The notes under the pieces were generated by a model. It searched no databases. It had not been told where the DNA came from and saw only the letters and a program-made list of their open reading frames with translations. A stretch of 64,000 bases of DNA from Opisthocomus hoazin (Eukaryota > Chordata > Aves > Opisthocomiformes > Opisthocomidae), in assembly GCF_030867145.1 (NCBI RefSeq), contig NC_134417.1, forward strand, positions 10,641,577-10,705,576. Reading direction: 5' to 3'. Positions within the stretch are counted from its first letter, which is position 1; each line of letters starts with the position of its first letter. Position numbers and translations under genes: made by a program. This document shows positions 25,601 through 40,600 of the stretch, piece after piece.

Positions 25601-28600
25601 GTGTATTTGGAAAATCTGTGTTCATCTTGGGCAAAGATCATGTTTACCTGAGCTAATGAGTGGAACACTATGCAGGTATGCTCAGCTGCTTGGGATTAGT
25701 TTATTGGTGCTTAAGTTTGTTTTTGCACCAGTCTTCCTGCTCTTTTCCCGCACTCTAGATTCCAGGAGAACCTACAGTTGCAGAACTGGTAGCAGTATGG
25801 GGCTGGCTGGGAGCTGGTGTTTGGCCTGACCAAAACGCTTTCCTAGAATGTTCTTTGCTACGGAATGTGACCTAGAAACCCTGGAGTGGAAAGAGCAGTA
25901 GTAAGCTGGAGCTGATGAGTCCTGACAGCACGAGCTGTGCAGTCAGGTGTCCTTGTAGTACATCCCTGGTTCTACTAATACGATAGAGGTATGTGAGCTG
26001 TTGTGTATAGAGCAGTGTCTTCGTTAGCAGGATCTACTAGCTTGGACTCTGCTTGTGAAAGCAGCTATAGCTTCTGGACCCAAACTGGCTTTGAAATTAG
26101 TATACTGGCAGTGTAAAATTCTTTTACCCTACAGAGATTAATGAATAATATTGACATCAGAAGTGCTGAATTACTAAACAAAGCTATAACTTGCTTACAT
26201 AAGGGAAATGTGTCCAAATCTTTCTTCCTGTGGCGAGTGTTATGTTTCGGAACATAGTTTTGTTGTGTGGTAATCTGTAGTTCTTTGCACTGTCAGCATT
26301 ACATTTAGTGCATAACTGAGGATATTTTATTGGGGGGGAGGGGGAGGAGAAAAACATCTAATTTGGCATTTACCAGACTCCTGGAAGGTAAGATCTCATT
26401 AGAGCTTTTTAAACTAGAATGTCTTGTGTAATCTTCCTATGAAATGGTATGTCTGGGTGTAAACAAGAAGTGTGCTATTGCTGTAGGTCTACTAGTGTGC
26501 TTTTTCTAGTTGAAGTGCAACTTCTACCAGCAGAAGTACGTGTTCTGTTACAGCTTTTCCTTGCTGTGCTGCCTTCACTGCATACGAGAGAAGGTGGCTT
26601 CATGAGCAAAAACTTGTTTTTGCTGGCCTAACTGAATTTTTACTGTTCCTAAGTAGCACAGCTGTGCTAACAGGAGTTTCTGAAGTGTGGTGGCTCAATG
26701 TGTTGTGTAAGCAGAAGGCCTTTGTCTGTCCCATATTCACCTTCCCACACACACTGGAGATCTGTATCAGTGAAATAGTTATGACGTGGTAAAGTGTTTG
26801 GTAGTTGAAATATGTACTACTGGAATAGAAATAACTGGAATCTCAGATTGTCTCAACTTTCTAGAAAATTTGATGGATACCAAATTTGATTTTTTCTTTA
26901 TTAGCATTTTTTTATGTGCCTATCTCTCTGCACCTCCTCAGCTCTGTAAAAACACACACAAACCCCCCTAAAACATGACAACAAACTTAACAGCAAAACC
27001 AAAAGCCAACCATTTGTGGAAAGCAGGTATGTTTATGTTCCCCTTAACCTTTGAGCCCTCGCTGGAACTCCTGAAAGCATGAATGTTACTACGAGGCTGG
27101 GTTTTAAACCAGGAGCCTTTCTGGTCAGCTTTGTTTTGTGGAGTACCACATGTGCAATGAGTGGGACAGGTTCTTTGTTCCTTTGTGCTACAGCTAAAAA
27201 CAAGGGTGATTACTCAAACTGTAGGACTACAATCGTAAATAGTGTTTAGAAAATAAGATAGGTAAATACAGTTGTTCTAGGAAAAAACAGTTTATCTCAG
27301 ACAGAATAGCTGTTGAGTGCAGATTTGGGGAAAGCAATGGTACGAAGAGAAAGGTAGGTAAAGACTTTGTAATTACATAGAATATGCACTTGGCCTAATT
27401 TCTCTTTTCAGAGTTATATTTAAGTTATGGCAACTCTCAGTTTCTGCCTTGCTACCTCCTGGGTTTTTATTTAGGTCAGGGTGAGTAGGTTGAAGCTGGT
27501 TGTGATTCCCTTTCCCTCTTTTGTTCATGCTGTACTTACTGATACAATTCTGAACTTTGCAGTTTCTAGTGGCCAAATGTCTAATGACATCCCTTGCAGG
27601 ATTTGAGCTTGTTGGCAGAGGACGGGTACTGTTCTTCCCAAACCAGCAGTAAAAGGATTCTCCATGAACTCTTAAATTTTGCAAAGATAACAGCTGAATC
27701 CTGTTTTCTACTGTTGTTACCTGACAAGATCAAATTTTGCTTTGTCTTGTTACTTTGCAGCTCCCACTGTGTAGTTGAGGCAGGCTTCAAAGACTTCAAA
27801 GTCTTGCTTCTGTCAACCCTTCAACAAAAGTAGACATTCAAATGCTGCATACACTTAATCATTCTGACTTCAGTGCTGTGTTTTTTTTTTTTCTTGCTGC
27901 ACCAGTGGGACATGGACTAATTATGCTTTTCAGGGACAGTGGACAATGATTATGGATTGTTGGATATGTTCCACTGTTTCTAGGAGCTTCCACATAACTT
28001 GAATGTTTACTCTTGGCTCCAGCTTGCCATGCTCTTCTCCTCTAAGCAGAGCATTTTGTTTGACAGAACTTTGGTTATCAAAAGGAGGAGTACAGCAAGG
28101 CTTTTGGTGAATGAACAAAGCTTTTGAGTAGAGGCTTATTTGTGCTGGTGTTGCAAAAAGAACAATATTAATGTTAAATGACTGAGCCAGAGTATCCCCA
28201 GGAAGATGGTGTGATGTAGAAGGATTTCAGAAAGCCATAGAATTTTTAGGCCAGGTACCTTAATAGTAATGTTGTGTAACTTCGTGGTGAGTTGGGATGC
28301 TTCTTCATGTATTACCTGTAAGAGCAAAGGAAGGAGTTAAAATGGAACTTAAGACGTATCATGAAACTTGGGCAGTAGCATTTGCTGAATCAACTTTTCA
28401 AATCTATGTATGGAGTAGTTAGAGATGTGTTTTGAAATACATGCTCTTCGGGATATCAAATTCAAATTTCTCAAAGCATATATTGTTCTGATTTTTTGCT
28501 GCTTTTGAAAATTACTTACTTGGGTTTTTTCCTCAAGTAGTAAGTTTGTATTAGAAAATCAAGAAGAAAACTTCGTGTTTAGTAGAGCGACTGGTTGCTT

Positions 28601-31600
28601 AAAGCTTGGTTTTGTGCAGATGTGCCGTTTACTGCGTTTTTGCACCCTTTTCCTCATGTCCTGCCAGTAATGGCTGGGCAAGAGTCAGCACATGCTGTGA
28701 GTAACTGTGCTAATGTGTTCAGGTGTCCTGCCTAGGCAGCTGTCAGGCGAGACAACACAGAACTGAAGCTGGTGTTGAAGTACTGGTAAATAAAGTTGCC
28801 AATCTGATTTTTCTACATTTCCACTTTTTTTTTGTTACAGTTAATCTTCCAGTATCTCAAGTGCTGTCAAATTCAGATAGTGCACTTAAAAGATGTGATT
28901 AATGAGGAGTAATCAGGATACCAAAGATGTAAATGCTGAGTGATCATTCCACAGCATAACTCAACAGCAAGTTGCATGGCATAAATTTCCTTGATCTTTA
29001 TCATAAGATTAACTTTTAAATAGCTCTGAAATAAAAAAAATGCAATGGCCTGATCAGTAAAAATATTCACATTTCTCACGGCAAACTTTTTGCACAAGAT
29101 TCAGTACCATTAGTGACTTAAGACTATCGAAAGATAACTATTTTGATAAACAGTTGTATGATGATGTGAGTTCTGTCTCTGACGACAGTATTTTTAAATT
29201 TTAATTTCCACTTTTGATTTCATCCTATGGTATTGCACAGCACGCTGACTTTTTTTTTTCGAAGATAACTGAAAACTGTGTATTATGGCTCGCTTGAAGC
29301 CTGATCAATGCAGTATTGTGGGTCCCTGTCAAGTCATATGATAGTAACAGAAGTATAGCTAGAAAGAGCATACAGGTCACCAGCAAACAAGGAAGGACAA
29401 CGGGCCTTTTATTGTGATCTGAATGCTTGCTTGGAACGGCTGCGGATGTTCAAAGCATTGTGCGGTACTTCATACAGAAATAGACAAAACTGTGCCTTTT
29501 CGTAGTTTCTTGTGTGATATTAAAGCTTTAATATTTGCCTTTCTAAAGGACTTGTCTGTACTTAAGACTTCCAGGAAATTGTACTTTCCCTGAGAACTCT
29601 TCAGGTAAAGAAACTTGTGTGAAATTTAATTTGCATCTCTGGTGTGGTAAAGTAAATGTTTTAACCTGTGTTTGTATAGCTGCTGCTGTCAAACTCTGTT
29701 AAAATGAGAACTTCTTGCTGAAGCATGTGTGACTAGGTCTAGGTTCTTTTGTTTGGTGGTTGTGTGTTGCCTGTTAGTAATACTGTTCTCTCTGCTACCA
29801 GTAACAGAGAACCAATACGGAGTGCCTGACTGGTTTAATTAAACAAGTTATAATAGTCATGTAACGAATATTTCAGTTGTTACTGCTTTGTGTTAAGCAT
29901 TCAGAAGAAATTAGTTGCTCCAGGAAACGCATTTGGAAGCCTGCTTTCTGAAGGTTTGCAAAAACAGCAGTGCAGTGGGAGAATTGATGCCTTTAAGAAG
30001 CTTGCATCATTGTAAACCAACAGTGTGTTTGTACAGCGCAGTCCTCCTTCATACCTGTTTGTGCAGTCATAGAACTGCTACCTACTGTAGCTGCTTAGCT
30101 GGCAAATGATCTTAAGTCACACAGGACCTTGTTTTCTGACTTCTAGGAATCACCTGTAGTGGTCAGGAAGGCTTGAGACTATTTGACACGGAGTTGGGTT
30201 TTTTGTTTGGTTTTTTGGTTCCTGCCCGGATGCTTAGGCACTTCAGGGTGAAGGTGGAGAAAACTGGGAGGGAGAAAGGTGAAAACTGGGTTGTGGTTTG
30301 ACTGTTGCTGAGTTGATCTCGGTACAGGTTTCAGTGGTACTAGTGACATGGTAATTGTGATGAGCTTTGTTCATCTGACTTGTCTGGGGTGGTTGGAGAA
30401 GGGGGAGTAGTTTAATGGCCTGATATGGGTGGGGAAGAAGACCTTCTCTTTCGTTCCCTAGCACATCTTGGTCTGGATGTGAACTGATCATCACGGTACA
30501 GCCCTGAGTGTTGTTCTGCTATGTACAGGATCAAGTAGCGGGTGTTCTAACGCTTGTCTTTCTGCTTGTCTGAAATTAGACACAAGTTTTTCTTTTCTTC
30601 AGTATTGGCTGACGTTATTCCCAATACTGAAGGGGGGGGGGGCAGGGAGAGTGGAATGGGACTGTGAAGATTCAGACACCACCAACTCCTGCTACCAGGT
30701 ATTCTGTAACTAGCCATGAACAGGACTTCTCTTCCTCCTAGCACTCATATGACTACTAGTTGGTACAGTTATGCTTGCAGATCTAAGTACAGGAATACTA
30801 CTACTGGCCCACATCAGACTATCCACTGCAGATGTTTAAAGCTGTACCCATAAATGTTCTGACTTTAGAAATTTTGTCAGCAAAAAGTAGTGCTTATGTG
30901 AAAGATTGCTACTATTAAAATCATGCTTCATGCTATTGGCTATTATGTTAGAATAAACTTGTGACTTCTTTGACTAATTTTATATCTTCTAATGTTATAT
31001 GAAGAAGTATTAAATACCTTCAGTTTTGTGTAATCTACTACCATACTGCAAATAATGACTGTTTATATTTGCTCAGTTAGTGCACTGAGCTTAACCCTGT
31101 TGTAGAGTACAATTGCTGAATAGATGAGTTTATTTGAAGTAGGAGCTACTGATCTTATTTCTAGATGAGTATTTAAATCACTAATTTAGAGCTGTTCTTT
31201 AATCATTAGATCATCAAGTTTCCCATTGTTGTTGTTTGTCTCTATCCAGTAGATGACAATAAGGACTGCAGACTGTTGGACATGCAAGCAGGCTATACAA
31301 AATCAAGACATCAAGTATGAAATACATACTTACACTGTCTAACCTCTCTTGTTTGCTCGTTTGCTGAGCGATCTTTGAAATGACCTATAAGATATATCAC
31401 ACTTGACAACTAGCATTCCCAAGGGTGCCAAATTGCTACAATTTTGGTGAAATTAGCTGGCCAGGTAAAGAACACTCTCCCCTCCCTCCACCCCCAAGTG
31501 AGTGAGACCCTCTGTGGGGGAAGATGATGTAGTGGAAGTATCACAGCTTCTACCTTGATTTGCCAACTTTCAGGGCAATCGGTTTATGCAGGTCTGGCTT

Positions 31601-34600
31601 GTTAGAGCGTGTGCTTCCCCTGAAGGTTGTGGGGGACAATGCTGAAAACCTGGCACTACTGCAGGGATAGAGGGCAACACTTATAGGAGGCATGTGAGAG
31701 GGGTGGTCAGGACTATCTCAAAAGAGTGTGGGAAGAAAAGGTATGCATCATAAAAACAAAGATTTTTTTACTTCTCTGGGAGAAACCTGTTGTAAAATGG
31801 CAGAGTCTGTTTTTAGAGGTATATTTTTTGGGTGCATATTCAGGTTCCTTGCAGAGTAGTCTTAAGTGCTTAAAGAAGACACTAAGTGTGACAACTGTGC
31901 CTTGTTTAGTTTTGAGAACAGTCATCTTTCCTCTTGTTCTGATCAGGAATTGAAGCTGAACGTAACTGAGAATTTTGCAATTGGTTCAGCTTTTGCTCAG
32001 TCACAACTACAATTAGAAAATATAAAGCAAATTTAAAGCGGAGCAAGAGTACTTTCCCCTGTCTCCGATACTGTCTGTGAAATTAGATGTGTAAGATACC
32101 ACTGAAACTGCATTATGGTAAGAAGGACGTTTGGAAAAAAGTTCCTATACTCAAACAGTAACTATGAGTATAAATACTAAACCTGAGATCCTTTAAAAGC
32201 TACCATTTGGGGCTTATGGCATATGGAATCTGAAACAGTTTAAGCGCTGAAGTACAGGTAAGGGAATGTAGAGAATTAGGTGAAGAAGAGTCTTAAATAC
32301 CACAAGTAGAAATCAGATGCTTTGTCACTTCATGGGTACATACTACAGATATTTTGTAAAAGCAGTATTTGATGTTGAAACTGGATGCCAGGATTTGCCC
32401 TGCTGTGACAGATGGTCTCTCAACTTTAGGTATTTAGACCAGTACATGGTGCACCAGTCAGTTGTTATAAAGCAGTTCAGTCTGGAACAAAAAATATGCA
32501 GCCACACACTTTTTAATGGTTTGATGTATTAACAATTGTAAACTTTAAGTTTTGAAGTAATATATTTTCTCTGATTAATCTTGTGGTTTTTTTATAAGGT
32601 GTGCAAACAGATTTGGCTAGGCCTATTTGATGATAGATCATCAGCAATTCCAGACTTCAGGGATCCACAGAAAGTAAAGGAATTTCTACAGGAAAAATAT
32701 GAAAAGAAAAGATGGTAAGATAGCTTTACAATTATAAGGATTGCCTGTGACAAGAAGTGAAGATGGGCTGTTATCCTCATGTTCTTGAGCGTGCTTTCCT
32801 TCTGTGCTATTTGGAGTAGATCGCACAGCTCTGTAAAGTGAAATGATTTCTGGACTTTTTTCAGAGCTCCTACAGGAAGCAGAGAAGACAAACTATTTAA
32901 GCAAGTTTCTCAATGTGTAGTTCATATTGATGGAACAGAAAAGGCTTAAATGGATGTCAGCAACAGTGTAAAGGGTTTTGCAGGCATTTATTAGGTGGAA
33001 GACATGTGATATGCATTAAATAAGTGCTATAAAATATTCATGACTTATATTTCTATTCATTTCTAAAAAATTCTGACATATTTAAATAATGGGTATTTTG
33101 CAAACTACTGATTGAATTTATTGCAGAGTCAGTGGTTAAAATAGCAAAGCTGAGATCTACCCATTCTTCACACTTGAGTCTTGTGAATGTTGAGCAGAAG
33201 TTTTCATGTTAAACTTGTAAAAAACGTTGCTCTTTTTGAATGTAGGTATGTTCCTCCAGAGCAAGCAAAGGTGGTGGCATCAGTTCATGCATCCATATCT
33301 GGGTCTTCTGCTAGTAGTACAAGCAGCACACCTGAGGTGAAGCCACTCAAATCTCTCTTGGGAGAAGCTGCACCCGCACTGCACTTAAACAAAGGCACAC
33401 CTAGCCAAGTGAGTAATGGCAGAGCTGAAGAGCACAGAACTGTTTGGTTGTACTTTTTTAGTGGCACAAGAATTCTCACAATAGCAACTGTTACCTAAAA
33501 ATGTGGTCGCTAAAGGCAACTTTATGTATTTTGTTGGAGTATACAGGTGTTTTTAGATGAGGTTCTCAATTAAGCTTGTTTCTATTAGTCAAATTTAATT
33601 TTTCTTTTAAATGGTTATTTTCAGTAAGCAGAATTTTCCAGGGTGGTTAACAAGTTTAGTTATGATTGTCTCTTGCATGAGTATCTCAAAAGTTTGAATC
33701 TAGTGTGACATTTTCATGTTTGTTTCTATTTGAAAACAATAAAATGGCTGATACTGTGAACCATGAGATGAGTAGTGGATATGTGTGTGAAAAGCACGCA
33801 TGTTCATTATTACTTCCTTTGCATTCTGTAACTGTGTTACCAGGTGGCTTTCAGGGGATGTATGTATGCTGTTAGGTAAAGCCAAACAACACTAAGTACT
33901 TAGTTTGGAGGGAATACGGTTTTTTGAAAACCTGTTTTAGGATACAGGCCACTCTTGAATGGACCTCTTAAGACTCAAACAGTGGAAACTTGCAGCCTTG
34001 CTATGAAATTCTTCAATTTTTCTCTCCCTGTACTGAATTCTAAAGACTCTTTCAGAATGCAGTGAAGAACTACTTTCTAAATTTTAGAATAAAGTTTTAT
34101 TGCAGGGTTCCTTTAAAAGCCACTGTAGTAGCGTAAGTAGATTGTCTTCCTCGTACTATAGGAGGGGGGTTTGTGCTGAATACAGCATCTTAAACTTCAG
34201 GACTAAATGGCTTGTTAAAGAAATATACTTACTCTATTGTTCTAGTATTTTGCAAAAGTCAGCTTGGTAAAATATCAGCTTTTATTAGCTAATTGAGATG
34301 TTGTTTGTAGTCTCCTGTTGTAGTTCGGTCTCAAGGACAGCAGCAACAAGAAAAGAAACAATTTGACCTCCTCAGTGACCTTGGCTCAGATATCTTTGCG
34401 GCTGCTCCTCCTCAGTCAACGGCTACAGCAAATTTTGCTAATTTTGCACACTTCAACAGTCATACAGGTAAGTATTCTGAGCAGTGTATCCCTTTTAAAT
34501 GTATAAAATGTAGTCTTAATTTTTGATGACTTTAGACTAAGCTTCTTCATGAGGTATATGTAATTTCTGTGCGTTGAGAATGTTGTATTGCTTAGATCTT

Positions 34601-37600
34601 TATAAAGAAAGGCTGAAGACATAAAGGCTGCTAATGCTGCTTGTTGAAGTGGGAGTTGCTACAGCTATTTTCTATGTTACGTATGATTAGACTAGTTCTG
34701 CCTACTACTAGGATTTTAAATATTTTGAGGGAGAGTGTGAGAGGACGAGTAACAGAATGTATGGAGAATCTGCTATTAGACCTTCAGTTCTTTTTTCTGA
34801 AAATTGTTAGGAAGAGCATTCTGGGAAAGAAAGCAGATAGAGAGCCTTTAAGGGAGTTCAAATGCATTGGTGATAACTGTCAGTTTAAGAGAAAAAACAA
34901 AGGCTTTCTCAGTTTAAGGAATTACCTCCTTTTTTGTCTGTGTGTCTATTTGACAACTGAGTACTACCCACAAGAGTAGTATTCTGTAGTTACAGGAAGA
35001 ATAAACATGCTTTCAGCGTATGTCTTGACTGAGGGTGGGGGTAGGACTTGAATTCTTAGAGTGACTTCAGTAAAATATATTGAGTCCTCGGGGTTTATTT
35101 GTGGCCAAAGATCTTGAGCCATAGAAGTTTATACTAAAGAACAAGTTGATTCTGTGGTCACACAAGTATGCTGTTGCTAACTTGCATTGTAGTTGCGGGA
35201 AAGTACCTTTGCCTGCCTTGTCTGAATGGGCTTTTCATCTAGTTTTTCTGAGAAACTGATGCTGCAAAGTCAACAAGAATAAGAGATATTTCTTGCTAAT
35301 CAATCATGAGATTGTTAATAGCTGAGAGGAAGTGTGATGGAGGGGACTTAGGCACACCTGAGCAACCGAGCAAAATATCAAGGCTTTCTCAAAGTTAACT
35401 TTCAAAAAAAATAGTTGTGAAATAATTGGCTGAATTCAGTAATACAGAATAAGAATTGCTGTTGCAGTGTATTGTGAAATCCTCAACATAAGATTTCATG
35501 TTAATCATCTTTTTGGAGGTATATTTAACTGGGAGAACTTGTGCTGACTGGCCAATGTTGTATGGTGTTATTGAAGAGTCTGCAGATTCGTTCTAGTAAC
35601 TTATTTTTTTCCAAACTTGTTGCTGAATGATTCTGTATTTATATATTAATTACTCTTTGTGGGTTTCAGTAGATGAAAAATTCCCTTAAAGCAATTTTTC
35701 AATACTATGTTCCAAACCTAGGTAAAATTCTACTGCATTTCTGCTGGGTAATTTTTAAAAGGATAAAAAGCAGCGTGAACACTCAAGAATAAATATAATC
35801 TTAGAGATTGATAATTTGTGGTTGCAAGAAGTGCTGAAAATGAAAATCGAGAGGAATACTCAGCTGTAGTGACTAGTTTTCTGTTTCAATAATTAACCAT
35901 TGTGGTCATTCTCATGACTCCTTTCCATAGGTTTTAGAACCCAAAACAGTTTCAGGGCTGGTTTCTAAAAGACAAAAATCTAATTCTGAGCATGCCATAG
36001 CTGAATGTGTATTGCAGACTGGTTTATCTGAAGGTGTTTTCTGAGCTGCTCAGCTTTAGCAAAAATGAGTGTTAAATGCTCATTTAAGGAGCTGTAGAAA
36101 CCGGTAATTCTTGTTAGTAATGGCATGCTACAGCAGAGGATGGAAGAACTTGCGCTTAGTTCAGCACTGCTTTCTTGGAGTTTATGGCCTGATGTTCTTG
36201 TGTTAGGGCTTGGTTTTAGCTATGTCTCCAGGATATAGACTTCTCTTTCCTTTCATGTATGCTATGGTTATCAAAAGAAATCACTGAAGAGCACCAGCAA
36301 ATTTAAGGTCTTCTGGTATGAGTTACTGTTTCTGCAGTTGAGGCACAACTGAGTACAGCAGCTGATAGGAAAAATATTAACAAACTGTGCTGTGATCTGT
36401 AAAGTCTAGATGTAAAGCTTGAAAACTATGCAGGAAGTGCAACTTCTGATATGTTCTTTTTTCTGGCTTGGGACATTCTTGCATGTTGAAGGGGAGACAT
36501 GCTGGCCTTACTTGTACTGTCTATATTTAATTTACAAAGTTCCACAACTTCTGCAAAATGATGAGATTTTGAAGATCATGGTAGACAGCTGTTCTCTGTC
36601 TGTAGTTTACAGATTGGTAATAGCAACAAAATAACAGACAAAAATTTTTGGTATGTAGACTTTCTATCAACTAATGGAATAGAAGACCTGCACAAAAGAT
36701 TTTTTTTAAAAGGCGTAGTGACACAGTACAACTCTGTAACGGGTCACAAGGGAGAAGAGGCTTTACCCAGAAGAAATAAAATCGTGTGACATAATTACTG
36801 TCTTCTAATTTTCAGTTTTGTAATTGAATAGAAGTGGACTTTTATTTTTTTTTTCTTGTTTTGCAATGTTTCATGCCTTTATTCTGCACTAGGTAGTGCA
36901 AACCTCGCAGAAGAAACTACGCAAAGATTGTAGAGGCAGGTTGCATCGCCGTGATGAGTGCTGCCATACTTGAGCTAGCTTTAGCCAGTGAGCTTTTGCA
37001 CTGCCTCATTGATCTGCAGTCACAACAGCAGTTGTAAATCTATGCCAATCTGCAATCCACTGCAGCTTCTTAACTTACTTAAGGTTGTTTTTGGGTTTCT
37101 GTGTGGAGAAGTGAATTTTGGAATTGCCAGTCTGTCCTTAAAAATGTGGTCTATATATCATTTAAGTACAGGAAAGTACAAGTCTACCTTTGTGCCACTT
37201 GTACATAGGTTTGAACTTTACCACATAAAATTAAGCAAGATTAACATCTGAATACTCTGCAGAAGTCTTTACAGCTCTACTGTTTTAACATGGGCCCACT
37301 TGCAGAATATACTTTGTGTAAGCTGATGCAATAAAATTGTTTAAAATGGCCTGTAATACAACACAGTCCAGTTTTTAATCTAGACCCAGAGATATTTCAT
37401 TTAGGATTCTTGGCACAGTATTGTGTTTGTGTGAGTAGTTAAAATGAAGAATTTTGTCACAATTCCAGGAGTGATGTTTATGTACTTAATCCTGTTTGCT
37501 CAATGAAACATCAGTCTCTGAGTAGCCCCTATCCAGCTGATGCATCAGGATGAAAGCATCACTTTCATTTTAAAGCAAGGTGCAATTGGATTCCTAAGAT

Positions 37601-40600
37601 ACTCCTTTTAAAAAGCTACTGGTTTGAAAATAAAACAAACAAAAAAACCCAACTGTGGGCTTTGGAGCTGAAGTCTGTAGAAAATTGTTTAAACCAATAC
37701 AGATGGTATAATAAACTGTTTTTCCTCTGTTTGTCAACTTTTTCTCCTTGCACACTTCAAAGGTGAAAATTTTGGGACAGAACTTTCTGAAAACCTTACT
37801 TTCTCATTGTTCTGGGTTTTTTTAATTTTATTTTTTTCCCCATTGACTCTCCTGCTGTGGTGGGTTGCCCTAGGCTTTCTGAAAACCTTACTTTCTCATT
37901 GTTCTGGGTTTTTTTAATTTTATTTTTTTCCCCGTTGACTCTCCTGCTGTGGTGGGTTGCCCTAGGCTAACTGCCAGGTGCCCACCGAGCTGTGCTCTCA
38001 CTCCCCCTCCTCAGCAGGATGGGGGAGAGAATATGATGAAAAAGCTTTTGAGTCAAGGTAATGATAGGGAGATCACTCGCCAGTTACGGTCATGGGGAAA
38101 ACAGACTTGATTTGGGGAAGATTAACTTAATTTATCGTCAATTAGTAATAGAGCAGGACAGTGAAAAATAAAAACAAAACTAAAATCACCTTCACCCCTT
38201 CTTTCCAGGCTCAGTTTCACTCCTGACCCTTCTACATCCTCCGCCTGAGGGGATGGGGAATGGGTGTGCAGGTCAGTTCATACCACTCCATCTCTGCCAC
38301 TTCTTCCTCCTCATGCTGTTCCCCTGCTCCGGGGTCCCTCCCCTGCAACGGGATACAGTCCTTCACAAACTTCTTCAATGTGGGCCCTTCCCATGGGCTA
38401 CAGCTCTTAAAGAACTGCCCCAGCATGGGCCCTTCCTGTGGGGTATGGTCCTTCAGGCATGGACTGCTCTTGCATGGGCTCCTCTCCACTTGTCACAGCT
38501 CCTGCGAGGAGCCTGCTCCACCATGGTCTTTCCACAGCCTCTAGCTTTCTTCAGGGCATCTCTGCCTGCACTGGTGTGGGGTCCTTCATGGGCTGCAGTG
38601 TGGATATCTGTTCCATCCTGGTCCCCCATGGGCTGCATGGGGACAACCTTTCTTCCCCTGGCTGAACATGAGCCAGCAGTGTGCCCAGGTGGCCAAGAAG
38701 GCCAACGGCATTCTGGCTTGTCTCAGGAATAGCGTGGCCAGCAGGAGTAGAGAGGTGATGGTGCCCCTGTACTCGGCACTGGTGAGGCTGCACCTCGAGT
38801 ACTGTGTTCAGTTTTGGGCCCCTCACTACAAGGAGGACATTGAGGTGCTGGAGTGTGTCCAGAGAAGGGTAACGAGGCTGGTGAGGGGTCTGGAGAACAA
38901 GTCTTGTGAGTAGCGGCTGAGGGAACTGGGATTGTTTAGTCTGGAGAAGAGGAGGCTGAGGGGAGACCTTATTGCTCTCTACAACTACCTGCAAGGAGGT
39001 TGTAGTGAGGTGGGTGTTGGTCTCTTCTCCTAGGTAACTAGCAATAGGATGAGACGCAATGGCCTCAAGTTGCATCAGGGGAGGTTTAGATTAGATATTA
39101 AGAAAAATTTCTTTACTGAAAGAGTGGTCAGGCATTGGAATAGGCTGCCCAGGGAGGTGGTGGAGTCACCATCCCTGGAGGTGTTTAAAAACCGTGTAGA
39201 TGTGGCACTTCGGGATATGGTTTAGTAGACATAGTGTTTTTGGGTGGGTGATTGGACTTAATCTTAGCAGTGTTTTCCAACCTTAATGACTCTGTGATTC
39301 TCCATGAGCTGCAGGGGAATCTGTGCTCCAGCACGTGGAGCATGTTTTCCCCCTCCCTCTTCCCTGACCTTGGTGTCTGCAGGGTTGTTTCTCTTGTGTT
39401 TGTCTCCTCTCTCTCACAGCTGCTGCACAGTCTTTTTTTACCCTTTCTTAAATATGTTACCACAGAGTTGCCACCAGCATTATTGATGGGCTCAGCCTTG
39501 GGTGGTAGCAGGTCTGTTTTGGAGCTGGCTGTCAGAAGTGGGGGCAGCTTCTGATCTCACTGGGGCCACCCCTGCAGACCTCTGCTGCCAAAACCATGCC
39601 ATGTAAACCCAATATGCATGCTCACTTCGAATAAAAAGCGGTATCGACTAGAGTCAGACCTCCCCCTCTCTCCCAGTATCCCCCATGAAGGGAAGTACTT
39701 GCACTTTCATTTATATTAGGAGCATTGTGGAATACTGTGATTTGTATTAAAAAAAAAGTCCCTTTAGTTTATGGATTTGTAGTACAGATGCTTTTTTGAA
39801 TAGAAATTAAGTGAAATAATGCAACTTTTAATTAGCATTATCCATCTATTAACACTACTCAAACAATCAGCATGATTTATTGTTTCTGTATATACCTTAT
39901 CTGCAGAATCCCTCCAGAATAAACAAATCCTGACCCAAAAATATAATCTGTTGCCATCTTATTCTGGAAGGTGTTTTGTGGACTTTCTTTAGATAGCAAT
40001 TGAAATTACATACATGTAGGGGCTTGTTTTGCATTTGATAAAAAACTTTTGCTTATTCCTTGCTTGTCACACTGTTGAAGACTTTCTGGGAGCTTGTCAG
40101 TTAGGCAGACAATTCCTGTTGAATCTATTGTGCTGAATGTCCAGCTGTTTGAAATGAGATGGGTGTTAACTTTTATTTTCTCCTATAGCATGGCACAAAA
40201 GGAAGGTGAAAATTGAAATTCTGTTTGAAATTTCCTTGGATTTTTTTTGTGGATACACTCTATGAATGCTATCTTCTTGACATTGGTATTGACTTTCCAT
40301 ATTTCTGTACTCTGATTTAGTTGTTTGAAAACTGAATTCTCCAGTGAAACGAATTTATAAACCTAGCCAAAACTATTCAAGTAGTGCCAAACTAAATTCA
40401 CCCAAGGAAGAAGCACTTTGTATATGAGAACTCAAATTGTCAGTACGTTACAAGAATACCTTCTAATTTTTATTCCCAAAGAAACGTTCAGTTCACAAAT
40501 TCTAGTTCTGGAAACTAGCATTTAGTGAGTGATACCTGGTTTGGGTTCTGCAGCTATAAATCTGGTATTCTGTACTCTTTGGCTGTTTTCCCCTGATCAG

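Noticed and set aside
33409-33498. Alternative ending of AGFG1 by retention of intron 4
   Set aside because: It would append about 30 codons with no resemblance to AGFG1, and the GTGAGT donor is strong.
38253-38732. 159-codon plus-strand frame
   Set aside because: It runs across the LTR into the CR1 insertion, so it is a chance reading of repeat sequence and not a host gene.
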